Assembly (NCBI GenBank): GCA_025774805.1
Contig: JALGZR010000006.1
Coordinates: forward strand, 1 to 57,383
DNA: 57,383 nucleotides
Source of the DNA: a bacterium
Lineage (GTDB): Bacteria > ARS69
Direction: 5' to 3'
Every line of letters starts with the position of its first letter. Position 1 is the stretch's first letter. The notes beneath the pieces are model-generated. The model was not told where the DNA came from, did not search any database, and was given only the letters and a program-made list of their open reading frames with translations. The translations under genes were made by a program, and so were the position numbers. Shown piece after piece: positions 35,856-44,020 of this stretch.

Positions 35856-36035
35856 CCCGGATCATTCATGAGGGATCTGCTACGATCGCCGATACGCTCC
35901 CCCGGACGGGCGTCTTCGGGGTCCGTACCCTGCGACGTATCATTAAGATACGCCTCGGGTCCGAACCCCTGTGGGAGCCCGACCGGGGGGCGTCTCCGCG
36001 ATCTCGCGACGATCTTCATGAACGATCCGGGCTAG
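35853..36035 (+). repeat. Family B palindromic element, copy 2
   Basis: 183 bp, beginning TAGCCCGGATCATTCATGA; the right arm is its complement with two mismatches. Four positions differ from copy 1 on both arms in a compensating way. The core is CCCTGCGAC-GTATC-ATTAA-GATAC-then CTCGGG. TAG at 35853-35855 is the stop codon of the CorC-like gene. Confidence 0.92.
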
Positions 36036-36086
36036 CCCGAGCAAGGCGGCGGTCGCCCCGAGGTCCCACCACCAGGAGACAGGTAG

Positions 36087-36746
36087 ATGTTCTCCCACGT
36101 GCGTCGCTACTTCCTGACGGGAATCCTGGCGCTGCTACCCGTCGGGATCACGGCCTGGGTTCTGGTGAAGGTCTTCACCGCGGTCGACGGCACCGTGAAG
36201 CCCTGGGTCGCCCGCTGGCTCGGCTACGAGGTGCCCGGTCTCGGATTCCTCGTCACCATCCTCTTCGTGATCCTGGTCGGGGTGTTCGCCTCGAACATCA
36301 TCGGCCGGACCATCATCCATTGGTTCGAACAGTCCTTTGCGAAGGTCCCCCTGATCAGTAAGATCTACATCGCGGTCAAGCAGATCGGAGAGGGGGTCAT
36401 CGGGTCCCGGAAGAACCTCTTCGAACGGGTCGTTCTGTTCGAGTACCCCCGGAAGGGGAGCTGGGCCATCGGCTTCGTGACCTCCGTCCACCGGGGCCCG
36501 CTCGTGCAGAGGACCGGCAAGGAGTTCTTCCACGTCTTCGTGCCGACGACTCCGAACCCCACCTCCGGCTTCCTGCTCTTCCTGCCCGCGGAGGACCTGA
36601 TCGAGCTGGACATCTCCGTGGAGGACGGCTTGAAACTGGTCATTTCCGGTGGGGCGGTGACGCCCGACCGGATCGGAGAGGCACCGACCCGAGGACGCCT
36701 GTCCGAGGCCACAGCCGGGAGCGTCGCGGCGCCCGAGGGGGAATGA
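36087..36746 (+). CDS. DUF502 family membrane protein
   Basis: The 219-residue product has two N-terminal membrane helices (YFLTGILALLPVGITAWVLV and PGLGFLVTILFVILVGVFA), then a conserved cytosolic part with PLISKIYIAVKQIGEGV and FFHVFVPTTPNPTSGFLLFLP, diagnostic of DUF502. Function is unknown. AGGAG precedes ATG 36087. The gene overlaps mgtE by 4 bases. Confidence 0.88.
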   Translation: MFSHVRRYFLTGILALLPVGITAWVLVKVFTAVDGTVKPWVARWLGYEVPGLGFLVTILFVILVGVFASNIIGRTIIHWFEQSFAKVPLISKIYIAVKQIGEGVIGSRKNLFERVVLFEYPRKGSWAIGFVTSVHRGPLVQRTGKEFFHVFVPTTPNPTSGFLLFLPAEDLIELDISVEDGLKLVISGGAVTPDRIGEAPTRGRLSEATAGSVAAPEGE

Positions 36747-38137
36747 TCCCCCCGCCCGACGTCGTCCCGCCGGGCGCTGCGATGGAGATTCACTCCGAAG
36801 AGCTGGCCGAACGTCTTTCCGGCCTTCTGAAGGCGAACGACACCTCCGGGGTCCTCCGGCAGATCGAGTCGGTCGTGGCGGCCGACATCGCGGCCGCGAC
36901 GCGCCACCTCGAGGAGGACGAAAGCGTCGCGCTCTTGAAGATCCTCCCCGAGGAGTTCAGCGCCGACGTTCTCGTGGAGATGGGCGACGACGTTCGCGAG
37001 GAGATCCTTGAGCGTCTCACCCCCCGGGAGATCGCCGACGCCGTCGAGGAGATGGCCTCCGACGATGCCGCCGACGTCGTCGCGGAGCTCGAGGAGGACA
37101 AGGCGACGGAGGTGGTCGACCTCCTCGAGGAGGAGGACCGCGCCGAGATCACCCAGCTCCTCCTCTACCCGGAGGAGTCGGCCGGCGGCATCATGCAGCT
37201 CGAGGTGGTCTCGGTGCGGCAGGACCGGACCGCCGCCCGCGCCATCGAGAAGATCCGCCTCGCGTTTCCCGACGTGAGGGAAGACTTCTACTACGTCTAT
37301 GTGACCGACCACGACGGGCGTCTCGTCGGGAAGATCCCCCTTCCCCGCCTCATCCTCGCGAATCCGGAGCAGCGGATTCGCGACCTGATGGACGAGGACG
37401 TCCACCCGGTCCCGGCCGACCTGGACCAGGAGGAGGTGGCGCAGATCTTCCAGAAGTACGATCTGCCCTCGCTTCCGGTCGTGGATCGCGATCGGGTGTT
37501 GCTCGGTCGGATCACCGTCGACGACATCGTCGACGTGATCCAGGAGGAGGCGGCGGAGGACTACTCCCGGCTGGCGGGAACCGACGAAGAGGAGTTCCAG
37601 GAGGAGTCGGTCTACCGCAAGGCCGCGATCCGGCTGCCCTGGCTCGTGACCGGCCTTTTCGGCGGCGTTCTCTCCGCTCTCGTGCTCTCCCGATTCGAGC
37701 ACGACCTTCGGGCGGTGATCGCGCTCACCTTTTTCGTGCCGGTGATCATGGCCATGGGCGGAAACGTCGCCATCCAGTCGAGTGCGGTCATGGTGCGCGG
37801 CCTCGCCACCGGCGAGGTCACGCACCGCGACGCCACCCGCCGCCTCCTGCGGGAGGTCGGGGTGTCGGTCATCACCGGCATCGTCTGCGCGGCGCTCATC
37901 TTCTTCGCGGCGTGGCTCTGGTGGGGCGACCTGCGCCTCGGAATCGTCGTCGGCGGGGCGATGCTCGCCGTGATCTTCATCTCCACGTCCGTCGGGGCGT
38001 TCGTCCCCCTCACCCTCGACCGTCTCCGCATCGATCCCGCGCTCGCCACCGGGCCGTTCGTCACCACGTCGAACGACATTCTCGGAATCCTCATCTACCT
38101 GGGCTTCGCGAGCTGGATCTATCGGGTGATGGCGTAG
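36743..38137 (+). CDS. mgtE: MgtE-type magnesium transporter
   Basis: The 464-residue product has an acidic N-terminal domain of MgtE repeats (EILERLTPREIADAVEEMASDDAADVVAELEEDKATEVVD), two CBS domains (YPEESAGGIMQLEVVSVRQDRT and DEDVHPVPADLDQEEV), and five C-terminal helices containing PVIMAMGGNVAIQSSAVMVRGLATGEV, the channel signature. It imports magnesium and is gated by internal Mg2+. ATG 36743 overlaps the DUF502 stop; ATG 36782 is an alternative. Confidence 0.94.
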   Translation: MIPPPDVVPPGAAMEIHSEELAERLSGLLKANDTSGVLRQIESVVAADIAAATRHLEEDESVALLKILPEEFSADVLVEMGDDVREEILERLTPREIADAVEEMASDDAADVVAELEEDKATEVVDLLEEEDRAEITQLLLYPEESAGGIMQLEVVSVRQDRTAARAIEKIRLAFPDVREDFYYVYVTDHDGRLVGKIPLPRLILANPEQRIRDLMDEDVHPVPADLDQEEVAQIFQKYDLPSLPVVDRDRVLLGRITVDDIVDVIQEEAAEDYSRLAGTDEEEFQEESVYRKAAIRLPWLVTGLFGGVLSALVLSRFEHDLRAVIALTFFVPVIMAMGGNVAIQSSAVMVRGLATGEVTHRDATRRLLREVGVSVITGIVCAALIFFAAWLWWGDLRLGIVVGGAMLAVIFISTSVGAFVPLTLDRLRIDPALATGPFVTTSNDILGILIYLGFASWIYRVMA

Positions 38138-38167
38138 AACAACCAACGACCTCGAGGTTGCGGAGCC

Positions 38168-38368
38168 ATGATCGAGTTGCTGACTTCGCCCGGATTCTGG
38201 GCGGCCCTGTTCTCGGTGGACTCGATTCTCACGGTCGTCGGCATGACCGACATCTTCCTCGTCATGCTCGGTTCGGTGGTGATCTCCGTCGATCTGTACC
38301 AGAACTGGTGGGACGCCGCGAGGCAGCGGAAGACGGCGCCGGTGGCGTTGCATCACCGGAAGAAGTGA
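38168..38368 (+). CDS. 66-residue membrane protein resembling part of TerC
   Basis: The sequence MIELLTSPGFWAAL looks like the start of TerC-family proteins, and FSVDSILTVVGMTDIFLVMLGSVVIS looks like the fourth-helix region of TerC, where FSLDSILTAVGM-type sequence is typical. The 100 or so residues usually between these parts are absent. It follows mgtE by 30 bases, with GGAG before the ATG. It could be an internal-deletion relic or a true small membrane protein. Confidence 0.6.
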   Translation: MIELLTSPGFWAALFSVDSILTVVGMTDIFLVMLGSVVISVDLYQNWWDAARQRKTAPVALHHRKK

Positions 38369-38740
38369 CGATCCGGGGCAGCGCGCGACGGGCACTCCCC
38401 GGCCGGCGTCTCTCTCCGCCTGCGCATGGGGCCCCCTGATGTCTCTGTCGACTCGTGAGGATCCGCTCTTGAGCTCACGGCAAGAGAGATGTTGCGGTGA
38501 GCCAACATCTTCCGCTGGTCCGCGGCTCCCCTCGGACGCGGCCCCGCGGCCGCCACGGCAGATCGGTGAGATCCGCCGGCGAGACGGACCCGACAAATCG
38601 GCAGCCGGGGGTTCTGAGGCGGCCTGGAGGCCCTCTCAGGCCGGATCCGGCCCTCCTACCCGGGCCCGCCCCTCGCGGAACGACCCGTTCGTTTCTAAAG
38701 TGGAAGCGTCTCTCCCCCTTGTCTCGAAAGGTGGTCGATC
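38369..38740. other. Gene-free stretch with an inverted repeat
   Basis: The stretch holds an inverted repeat AGATGTTG (38487-38494) / CAACATCT (38503-38510) with an 8-base centre. Promoter boxes for the small secreted protein are not clear. Confidence 0.4.
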
Positions 38741-39055
38741 ATGAATACCCGGACAGTTCCGGCTCTCGCTGGCGTGGTGCTCGGCGTGATCCTCCTGAGC
38801 GTCCCCGTCTCGACGCACGCCTACGAGGTGGTGCGGAACGTGGGTCAGAAGCCGGCCCTCGTGAACAACGATCCCGAGGTCCCGGACGCGAAGATGCCGG
38901 CGAAGATGTTGGCCGGCCGCACCGCACGAGTCACCGAAGTCACCCGTCCCACCGAAGCGATCCGCCCCGAGCGGCGACCGATGCGAGATGTGAGCAGTCT
39001 CCGTCATGTGATGCACATCCTCCGGATCCTGCGTCTGGGAGGGATGCTGCGATGA
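38741..39055 (+). CDS. Small secreted protein upstream of the TPR regulator
   Basis: The 104-residue product has a signal peptide (MNTRTVPALAGVVLGVILLSVPVSTHA), then a short basic mature part rich in Arg, Pro and Met (VTRPTEAIRPERRPMRDVSS). No known family. AAAGGTGG precedes ATG 38741. Its stop overlaps the start of the TPR/sigma-54 regulator (ATGA), so the two are translated together. Confidence 0.68.
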   Translation: MNTRTVPALAGVVLGVILLSVPVSTHAYEVVRNVGQKPALVNNDPEVPDAKMPAKMLAGRTARVTEVTRPTEAIRPERRPMRDVSSLRHVMHILRILRLGGMLR

Positions 39056-41421
39056 CGTTCACCTTGCTGCCTTTCCATCGCTACCGGGATGCGGTGCGCC
39101 GAGGGGACGCGAGTCGCGCGGCGAGCCATTTCCAGGAGGCGATCGAGGCGTACACGGAGGCGATGGTCGTCCGAGACGACGACCTCACGCCGGACCAGGA
39201 GGGCGATCTCCGCGTCCGGATCGCCGAGTGCTATTTGAACCTCGGGGACGTCGGCTCGGCGGACCTCGCGTTGGCTCCGGCGGAGACGCTGGACGTCGCG
39301 AGGCTGCGGCCCGGCACGAGGGGCGCGATTCTCTGTGTCCGCGGACGCATCGCGTTCACTCGAGGAGAACACCGTCGGGCGGCGGAGATCGCCACGGAAG
39401 CGTGGGAGATCCTCCGTCCCACCGACGAAAATCGGCGGGTGGCCCGGGCGCTGACGCTGCGCGGCCACGCGAACCGCCATCTCGGGAACCTCGCCGAGGC
39501 CCGGGAGGACTACACCGACGCCATGGCGGCCGCCCGGCGGGCCGGCGACGATCACGAGATCGGGCTCTCCGCCTCGAATCTCGGGTTCCTGCTCTGGAAG
39601 AGCGGCCGGTACCCGGAGGCGCGCCGGCACCACCGCCGCGCCGTGGAGATCCACGAGAAGTGCGGAAGCGAGCCCCAGCTCACGCGTGAGCTCTTCGCCC
39701 TCTCCGTGGACGAGTTCCACTGCGGCGACTGGAAGCAGGTCGAGGCGCTCCTGACCCGCTGCTTCGAGCGGGCGCGCAAGTCGAACGACCGGCGGCTCCT
39801 GTCGGCGGTCGCCATCGCGCGGGGGCGGCTCGATCTCTATCGCGGGAAGGATCCCCGTCCCTCTCTCGAGGCGGCGAGGAAGATCGCCGAGCCCGCCGGC
39901 TACGCGAACGACCTGGTTCTGATCGGCGAGTTCCTCGGTGAGGCCGCCCTGGAGCGCGGCGACTGGGAGGAAGCTCGTCGGTTGCTCTTCGAAGCTCTGC
40001 AGAAGGCGACGGCGTCCTCCCCCCAGGGGGAGCCCGCGGTCGACACGACCTGGAGACTCGCCCGGGCCGAAGAGGCCCTCGGCGATCCCGAAGGTCGAGT
40101 CGTCGATCGGCTCGAGCGTGCGGCGAGGATCGCGCACGAGCGGGGCTATCGCTTCCAGGAGGCTCAGGTACGCCGCACTCTCGGTGAGGCGCTGGCGAGC
40201 CGGGGACGCCTCGATGAGGCCCGCCGCCACCTGGAGTCCGCGGTCTCGGTCTTCCGGGAGCTCAAGGTCCCGTTCGAGATCGGTCGAAGCCTGGTGGCCT
40301 GGGCCTCCTACCTGGCCGAGATCGGGATGGATCTGTCCGGAGTCGCGCCCCTCTTCCGGGAGGCGGAGGAGATCCTGTCCGAGCTCGGAGCCGAGCGGGA
40401 GGCCGGGAAGGCCGCCGACGGGCTGGCGGCCGCATCCGGGGAGCCCGTCCGCTCGGCCGGGGCGGGGGACGATGATCCGTTCGCGGAGATCGTGACGACG
40501 TCCGGCGTGATGGAAGACGCGATCCACCGGGCTCGTCGCATCGCCCCCTCGAACATCCCGGTGCTTCTCACCGGAGAGACCGGCACCGGGAAGGAGCTCT
40601 TCGCCCGAGCGATCCACCACGGGAGCCGACGCGACGGGGCGCCGTTCCTCGCGGTCAACTGCGCGGCGCTCTCCGAGTCTCTCCTCGAGGCGGAGCTCTT
40701 CGGGCACGTCAAGGGCGCGTTCACCGGCGCGCACTCCGACAAGACGGGCATCTTCGAAGCCGCGGACGGGGGCACGGTCTTCCTGGACGAGATCGGGAAG
40801 GCACCGCTTCCGTTGCAGGCCAAGCTGCTGCGGGTTCTCGACGCGGGCGAGGTGCGCCGGGTCGGCGGCGTCGACGCCATCTACGTCGACGTGCGCGTCG
40901 TGGCCGCGACGAATCGGCCGCTCGGTGAGCTGGTCGGCGAAGAGGAGTTCCTGCCCGACCTCCTCTACCGGCTCCGGGGGTACGAGATCCACGTTCCTCC
41001 GCTGCGCGAGCGGTCCGGGGACGTGGTCCACCTCTTCGAGCGGTTCGCCGCCAGGTCGCTGTCGGCCGCGGCTCGGGAGATCCTCGAGCGCTACGACTGG
41101 CCGGGCAACGTTCGCGAGATTCGCAACCTCGCGGAGAGCGTCTCGTTCCTGACCTGTGGTCGCGGGGCCATCCCCGCGGATTCCCTGCCGGACTGGCTCC
41201 GTGAGGCCGTCCGGGTGAAGGAGGCGACCGAGGCGGCCAATGCGGCGCTCCCATCGCCCTGCCTGCAGGATGCCGAGAGGGATGCCTTGATTCGGGCGCT
41301 CGAGGAGGCGGGGGGGAATCGCTCCCGCGCGGCTCGGGCTCTGGGAATCTCGCGTCAGACCCTTTACACCAAGATGTCGAAGCTCGGCATCGTCGGTGTC
41401 GGGAGAGAGAACGCCGCCTGA
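39052..41421 (+). CDS. TPR sensor fused to a sigma-54 activator
   Basis: The 789-residue product has about 480 residues of TPR-like helical repeats (ALTLRGHANRHLGNLAEAREDY, GLSASNLGFLLWKSGRYPEAR and others), then a sigma-54 AAA+ domain with Walker A GETGTGKE, the intact contact loop GAFTGA, Walker B VFLDEIGKA, and WPGNVREIRNLAESV. A Fis-type helix-turn-helix ends the protein (GNRSRAARALGISRQTLYTKMSKLG). There is no receiver domain; TPRs probably respond to a protein or peptide. A palindrome and a sigma-54 promoter lie downstream. Confidence 0.92.
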   Translation: MTFTLLPFHRYRDAVRRGDASRAASHFQEAIEAYTEAMVVRDDDLTPDQEGDLRVRIAECYLNLGDVGSADLALAPAETLDVARLRPGTRGAILCVRGRIAFTRGEHRRAAEIATEAWEILRPTDENRRVARALTLRGHANRHLGNLAEAREDYTDAMAAARRAGDDHEIGLSASNLGFLLWKSGRYPEARRHHRRAVEIHEKCGSEPQLTRELFALSVDEFHCGDWKQVEALLTRCFERARKSNDRRLLSAVAIARGRLDLYRGKDPRPSLEAARKIAEPAGYANDLVLIGEFLGEAALERGDWEEARRLLFEALQKATASSPQGEPAVDTTWRLARAEEALGDPEGRVVDRLERAARIAHERGYRFQEAQVRRTLGEALASRGRLDEARRHLESAVSVFRELKVPFEIGRSLVAWASYLAEIGMDLSGVAPLFREAEEILSELGAEREAGKAADGLAAASGEPVRSAGAGDDDPFAEIVTTSGVMEDAIHRARRIAPSNIPVLLTGETGTGKELFARAIHHGSRRDGAPFLAVNCAALSESLLEAELFGHVKGAFTGAHSDKTGIFEAADGGTVFLDEIGKAPLPLQAKLLRVLDAGEVRRVGGVDAIYVDVRVVAATNRPLGELVGEEEFLPDLLYRLRGYEIHVPPLRERSGDVVHLFERFAARSLSAAAREILERYDWPGNVREIRNLAESVSFLTCGRGAIPADSLPDWLREAVRVKEATEAANAALPSPCLQDAERDALIRALEEAGGNRSRAARALGISRQTLYTKMSKLGIVGVGRENAA

Positions 41422-41434
41422 GACACGGTCGTTC

Positions 41435-41490
41435 GGGGGACCGGAACGGCGCGGGGTTTCGACCACCGCCCCGCCCGTCCGGTCCCCCCT
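41435..41490 (+). terminator. Terminator of the TPR regulator gene
   Basis: A long imperfect stem whose outer part is GGGGGACCGG (41435-41444) / CCGGTCCCCC (41479-41488), starting 14 bases after the stop codon. Confidence 0.6.
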
Positions 41491-41560
41491 CCCTCTCCGT
41501 CCGCCCTTCCCTCGCTCTCCCGAACTCCCTGCCCACCCTGTCAACCGGCCTTCCGTGGGA

Positions 41561-41578
41561 CTGGACACATGTGTCCAG
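41561..41578. promoter_or_regulatory. 18-bp perfect palindrome, candidate activator site
   Basis: CTGGACACATGTGTCCAG is a perfect palindrome about 170 bases before the sigma-54 promoter at 41747. This spacing fits an enhancer site, most simply for the TPR/sigma-54 activator encoded just upstream. Confidence 0.6.
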
Positions 41579-41746
41579 AATCTTGACGCTCTTCCTCGAA
41601 ACCGGAATCGGCCGGAGGGGTGCGAGAGGGTGTTCCGGCAGGCACGCGGAGCGAAGGCTTTCGACGAGGGCCGATTCACCCCCATTCACGGCCTCTGACG
41701 GCCCTTTCGGGTCGTGCCGGGGATTTCGACGCTCCCTGCCCGATGC

Positions 41747-41764
41747 TTGGCCCCCGACTTGCAC
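41747..41764 (+). promoter_or_regulatory. Sigma-54 promoter with no obvious gene
   Basis: TTGGCCCCCGACTTGCAC has GG at 41749-41750 and GC at 41761-41762 with 10 bases between. The -12 box TTGCA is perfect; the -24 box is TTGGCCC. A start near 41774 is predicted. Confidence 0.6.
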
Positions 41765-41773
41765 TGTTTACTC

Positions 41774-42148
41774 GTCGTCCGTCTTCAGGAGACGGGCCCG
41801 ACCCTTGACCGGGCAGGCACAGGATCCCGTCTGGGGAACGCGCAACAGCGCATGGGGTGAGGGGCGGTCGCGTGAAGCCGACCAGGGGAAACCGACCACC
41901 TCTCTGCCGTCCCTCTCGTCGGTGAGACCGGGGGGCCCGGCGCGGTTCGCGGTGAAGGGATCTCCCCCCCGTGGGGCCCCCGGTCGAATCGTTACCAGGG
42001 GAGCGAAGGGGAAGGGCTCGCACTCCGCCGAGACAGGCCGCCCTCGGGGGCGCCGGCACCGATCATGGCTCGCGACCAGGTGCTCGGCGCCGCCCGGGAT
42101 TCCGATGACCCCCGCGGGGGAGACGTCCTCTCGTCTCCCCCGTCTTTT
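41774..42148 (+). ncRNA. Predicted sigma-54-dependent transcript, no clear protein
   Basis: This is the span from the predicted start to the end of a strong terminator, about 375 bases. The longest open frame (within 41571-42539) has low-complexity, Arg/Gly/Pro-rich sequence, and no well-placed ribosome site is visible. It could be a non-coding RNA or carry a small peptide that I cannot recognise. Confidence 0.35.
42115..42148 (+). terminator. Rho-independent terminator
   Basis: Perfect 11-bp stem CGGGGGAGACG (42115-42125) / CGTCTCCCCCG (42132-42142), then TCTTTTC. It ends the predicted sigma-54 transcript, directly before a family A element. Confidence 0.8.
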
Positions 42149-42331
42149 CAGCCCGCGTTTCTCACCAGTCTCTGCTGCGGCAGCGGCAAAGCCGCACCTG
42201 GCTTCGTCGTTGCGGCTCTTCCGCTCTGCGACGGGGCTACGGCCCCGCCTCGAGCGAAAGCACCCCATCTCCTCGCCAGACACGACTATCCGCTGCCTCG
42301 CGACGAGACTGGCGAGAAACGCGGGCTGGCC
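42149..42331 (+). repeat. Family A palindromic element, full length
   Basis: The arms read GCCCGCGTTTCTCACCAG and CTGGCGAGAAACGCGGGC. The change from GCAT to GCGT on the left is matched by ACGC on the right, a clear compensating pair. The core is complete. It lies in intergenic DNA. Confidence 0.92.
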
Positions 42332-42860
42332 TCAGGCTCGGTCTTCGTCTTCTGCGGAGGGAATCAGTCCCGGCGCTCCGGTGTGTCGCGGTCGGGCGCG
42401 TCCCGGCCGGGCGCATCGCCGTCGGGCGGCGGCGGCGCGGGACTCGGGCGTCCTCCGGGATCGTCGGGTGGAGGTTCATCGGCTCCACCCCCACCCCCGC
42501 CCATCGCTCCGAGCACGGCGTGAAGGAGTTTGCGGCTGAAGACCTGCAGCTGGTCCAGGGGGGAGGCTCCTTCCTCTCTGTCGAGGGGATCCGCGGCGGA
42601 CTTGGCAGTCGCACCCGTCGAGGGCGGACGATCGCGGTCGGGACAGCTCTCTTTCTATCGAACGAACCGCCGCGCCGGAGAGTTCCGCTCCGAGGGACGA
42701 GCCGCCCTTTTCCAGGGTAAAAACTCGCGGGGGTGGCTCTCCTCGGGGACGGGGATTACCATGAAGGAGGACTCCCGCCCCCTCCCGAGACGGATCATGT
42801 TCCACGGGCGCTCACGGTCTCGACCGTCGCACGACCTTCCGCTCCGTTTTTCCCGGGGTC
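42332..42860. other. Unresolved stretch between two family A copies
   Basis: No confident gene. The minus strand has protein-like stretches in two frames (one around 42640-42720, one around 42365-42640 with an amphipathic helix and a Pro/Asp-rich tail) but no start codon. This could be a decayed gene. A GTG-started frame at 42520 on the plus strand looks like a double-glycine leader but has no ribosome site. Confidence 0.3.
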
Positions 42861-43039
42861 TAGCCTGCATGTCTCACCACGCTCTGCTGCGGCTGCGGCA
42901 AGCCGCGCCTGGCTTCGTCGTTGGGGCGCTTCCGCCCTGCGACGGGGCTACGGCCCCGCCTCGGGCGAACGCCCCCCATCTCCTCGCCAGACACGCCTAT
43001 CCGCAGCCTCGCGACGAGCCTGGTGAGAAATGCAGGCTT
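42861..43039 (+). repeat. Family A palindromic element, full length, at a gene start
   Basis: The arms CCTGCATGTCTCACC and GGTGAGAAATGCAGG show a compensating C-to-T/G-to-A pair relative to other copies. The core is complete. The element runs directly into the signal peptide of the gene that follows, and the right flank is CTTG rather than CTAG. Confidence 0.92.
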
Positions 43040-44020
43040 GCGATCTGCCTGCTGGGAGTCCCGCTCCTCCTCGCCGGCCCCCTGCCCGCGCCCGCCGGTC
43101 CGGACGACCCCCTCCGCGGGGAGGTCGTCGCTCGCCTCGCGGTCACCGCGACGCCGGACCGTACGGGGACCCTCCGCGTGCCGAGCCCGTTCGCGGTTCT
43201 CCCCGGAGGGGAGCGGGTCGCGATCTACGTCCCGGAGTCGAACGGTATCTTCCTGATGGAGGGGGAGCGCATCCTCCACCATCTGCCCGTCTCCCCCACG
43301 ATGGAGAGCGTTCACGACCTCGCCGCCTCCGAATCGCTGCTCGTCGCGGGCAGCCGCCCCTCGGACGGCCGCAACACGGCCCGGCTCGAGGTGTTCGACG
43401 TCGCGACGGGTAAGCGGCTGGTTCCGGTGGTCACGGGCAACCCCCATCTACGTGTGGCGAAACGCGACGCGCACCTCTGGCGCGTCGTGGTCCGGGGAAG
43501 CCGCGTCGGCGTGTATCAGCCGGCGCTCGGCGCGACCGTTCCGCTCTGGGATCGCGCGGCGGGCTTCGTGACGAGCGAAGAGCAGATCCGTCGAATGCGG
43601 GCGGGAGTCAGTCTGGATCGCGCCCCCGCGTGGGTGCCGACCTCGGACGGCAGGATCTCCTACAAGGAGAGAGGCCACACGAGAGAGGTGGCGGGAGCGG
43701 AGGCCGGCCTCTTCCTGGACGGTTTCCCGAACGGGGACCTCCTTCTTCTCGAACCGACCGACGTGGCGGACCTTCCCGGCGAGGAGGGCATCCTGCTACC
43801 CCCCGTGCTGCGGCTGCGCCACTGGCACGGCGAGACCGCGATCACCGAGCTTCGCCTGTCGGCCCTGGACCCGCGCGTCCATGCAGAGCGGCTCATCGTG
43901 CACGGACGACCGGTCCGCGAGCGGGACGGGCGGATCTACTGGATCGCCGTGGGTCACGACTACCTCGAGATCCGATCTCTTCGATTGAGCGAATCCCGGC
44001 TCGACGGCTCCGCGCCGTGA
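42869..44020 (+). CDS. Secreted protein of unknown function; native start apparently lost
   Basis: The clearly protein-like part starts at about 43034 with a signal peptide (LAICLLGVPLLLAGPLPAPAGPDDP), then about 310 residues with a beta-propeller feel (FAVLPGGERVAIYVPESNGIFLMEG, LEVFDVATGKRLVPVV). No family is recognised. No ATG, GTG or TTG lies in frame between the repeat and the signal peptide. The given start is the first in-frame ATG, inside the repeat; the repeat's own ATG (43030) is one base out of frame. The gene overlaps recO by 4 bases. Confidence 0.6.
   Translation: MSHHALLRLRQAAPGFVVGALPPCDGATAPPRANAPHLLARHAYPQPRDEPGEKCRLAICLLGVPLLLAGPLPAPAGPDDPLRGEVVARLAVTATPDRTGTLRVPSPFAVLPGGERVAIYVPESNGIFLMEGERILHHLPVSPTMESVHDLAASESLLVAGSRPSDGRNTARLEVFDVATGKRLVPVVTGNPHLRVAKRDAHLWRVVVRGSRVGVYQPALGATVPLWDRAAGFVTSEEQIRRMRAGVSLDRAPAWVPTSDGRISYKERGHTREVAGAEAGLFLDGFPNGDLLLLEPTDVADLPGEEGILLPPVLRLRHWHGETAITELRLSALDPRVHAERLIVHGRPVRERDGRIYWIAVGHDYLEIRSLRLSESRLDGSAP

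Noticed and set aside
42520-42720. GTG-started frame with VKEFAAEDLQLVQGGG, like a double-glycine leader of a peptide natural product
   Set aside because: No ribosome site, no transporter or modifying enzyme nearby, and the sequence after the GG is Arg-rich without a typical core; the opposite strand is at least as protein-like.
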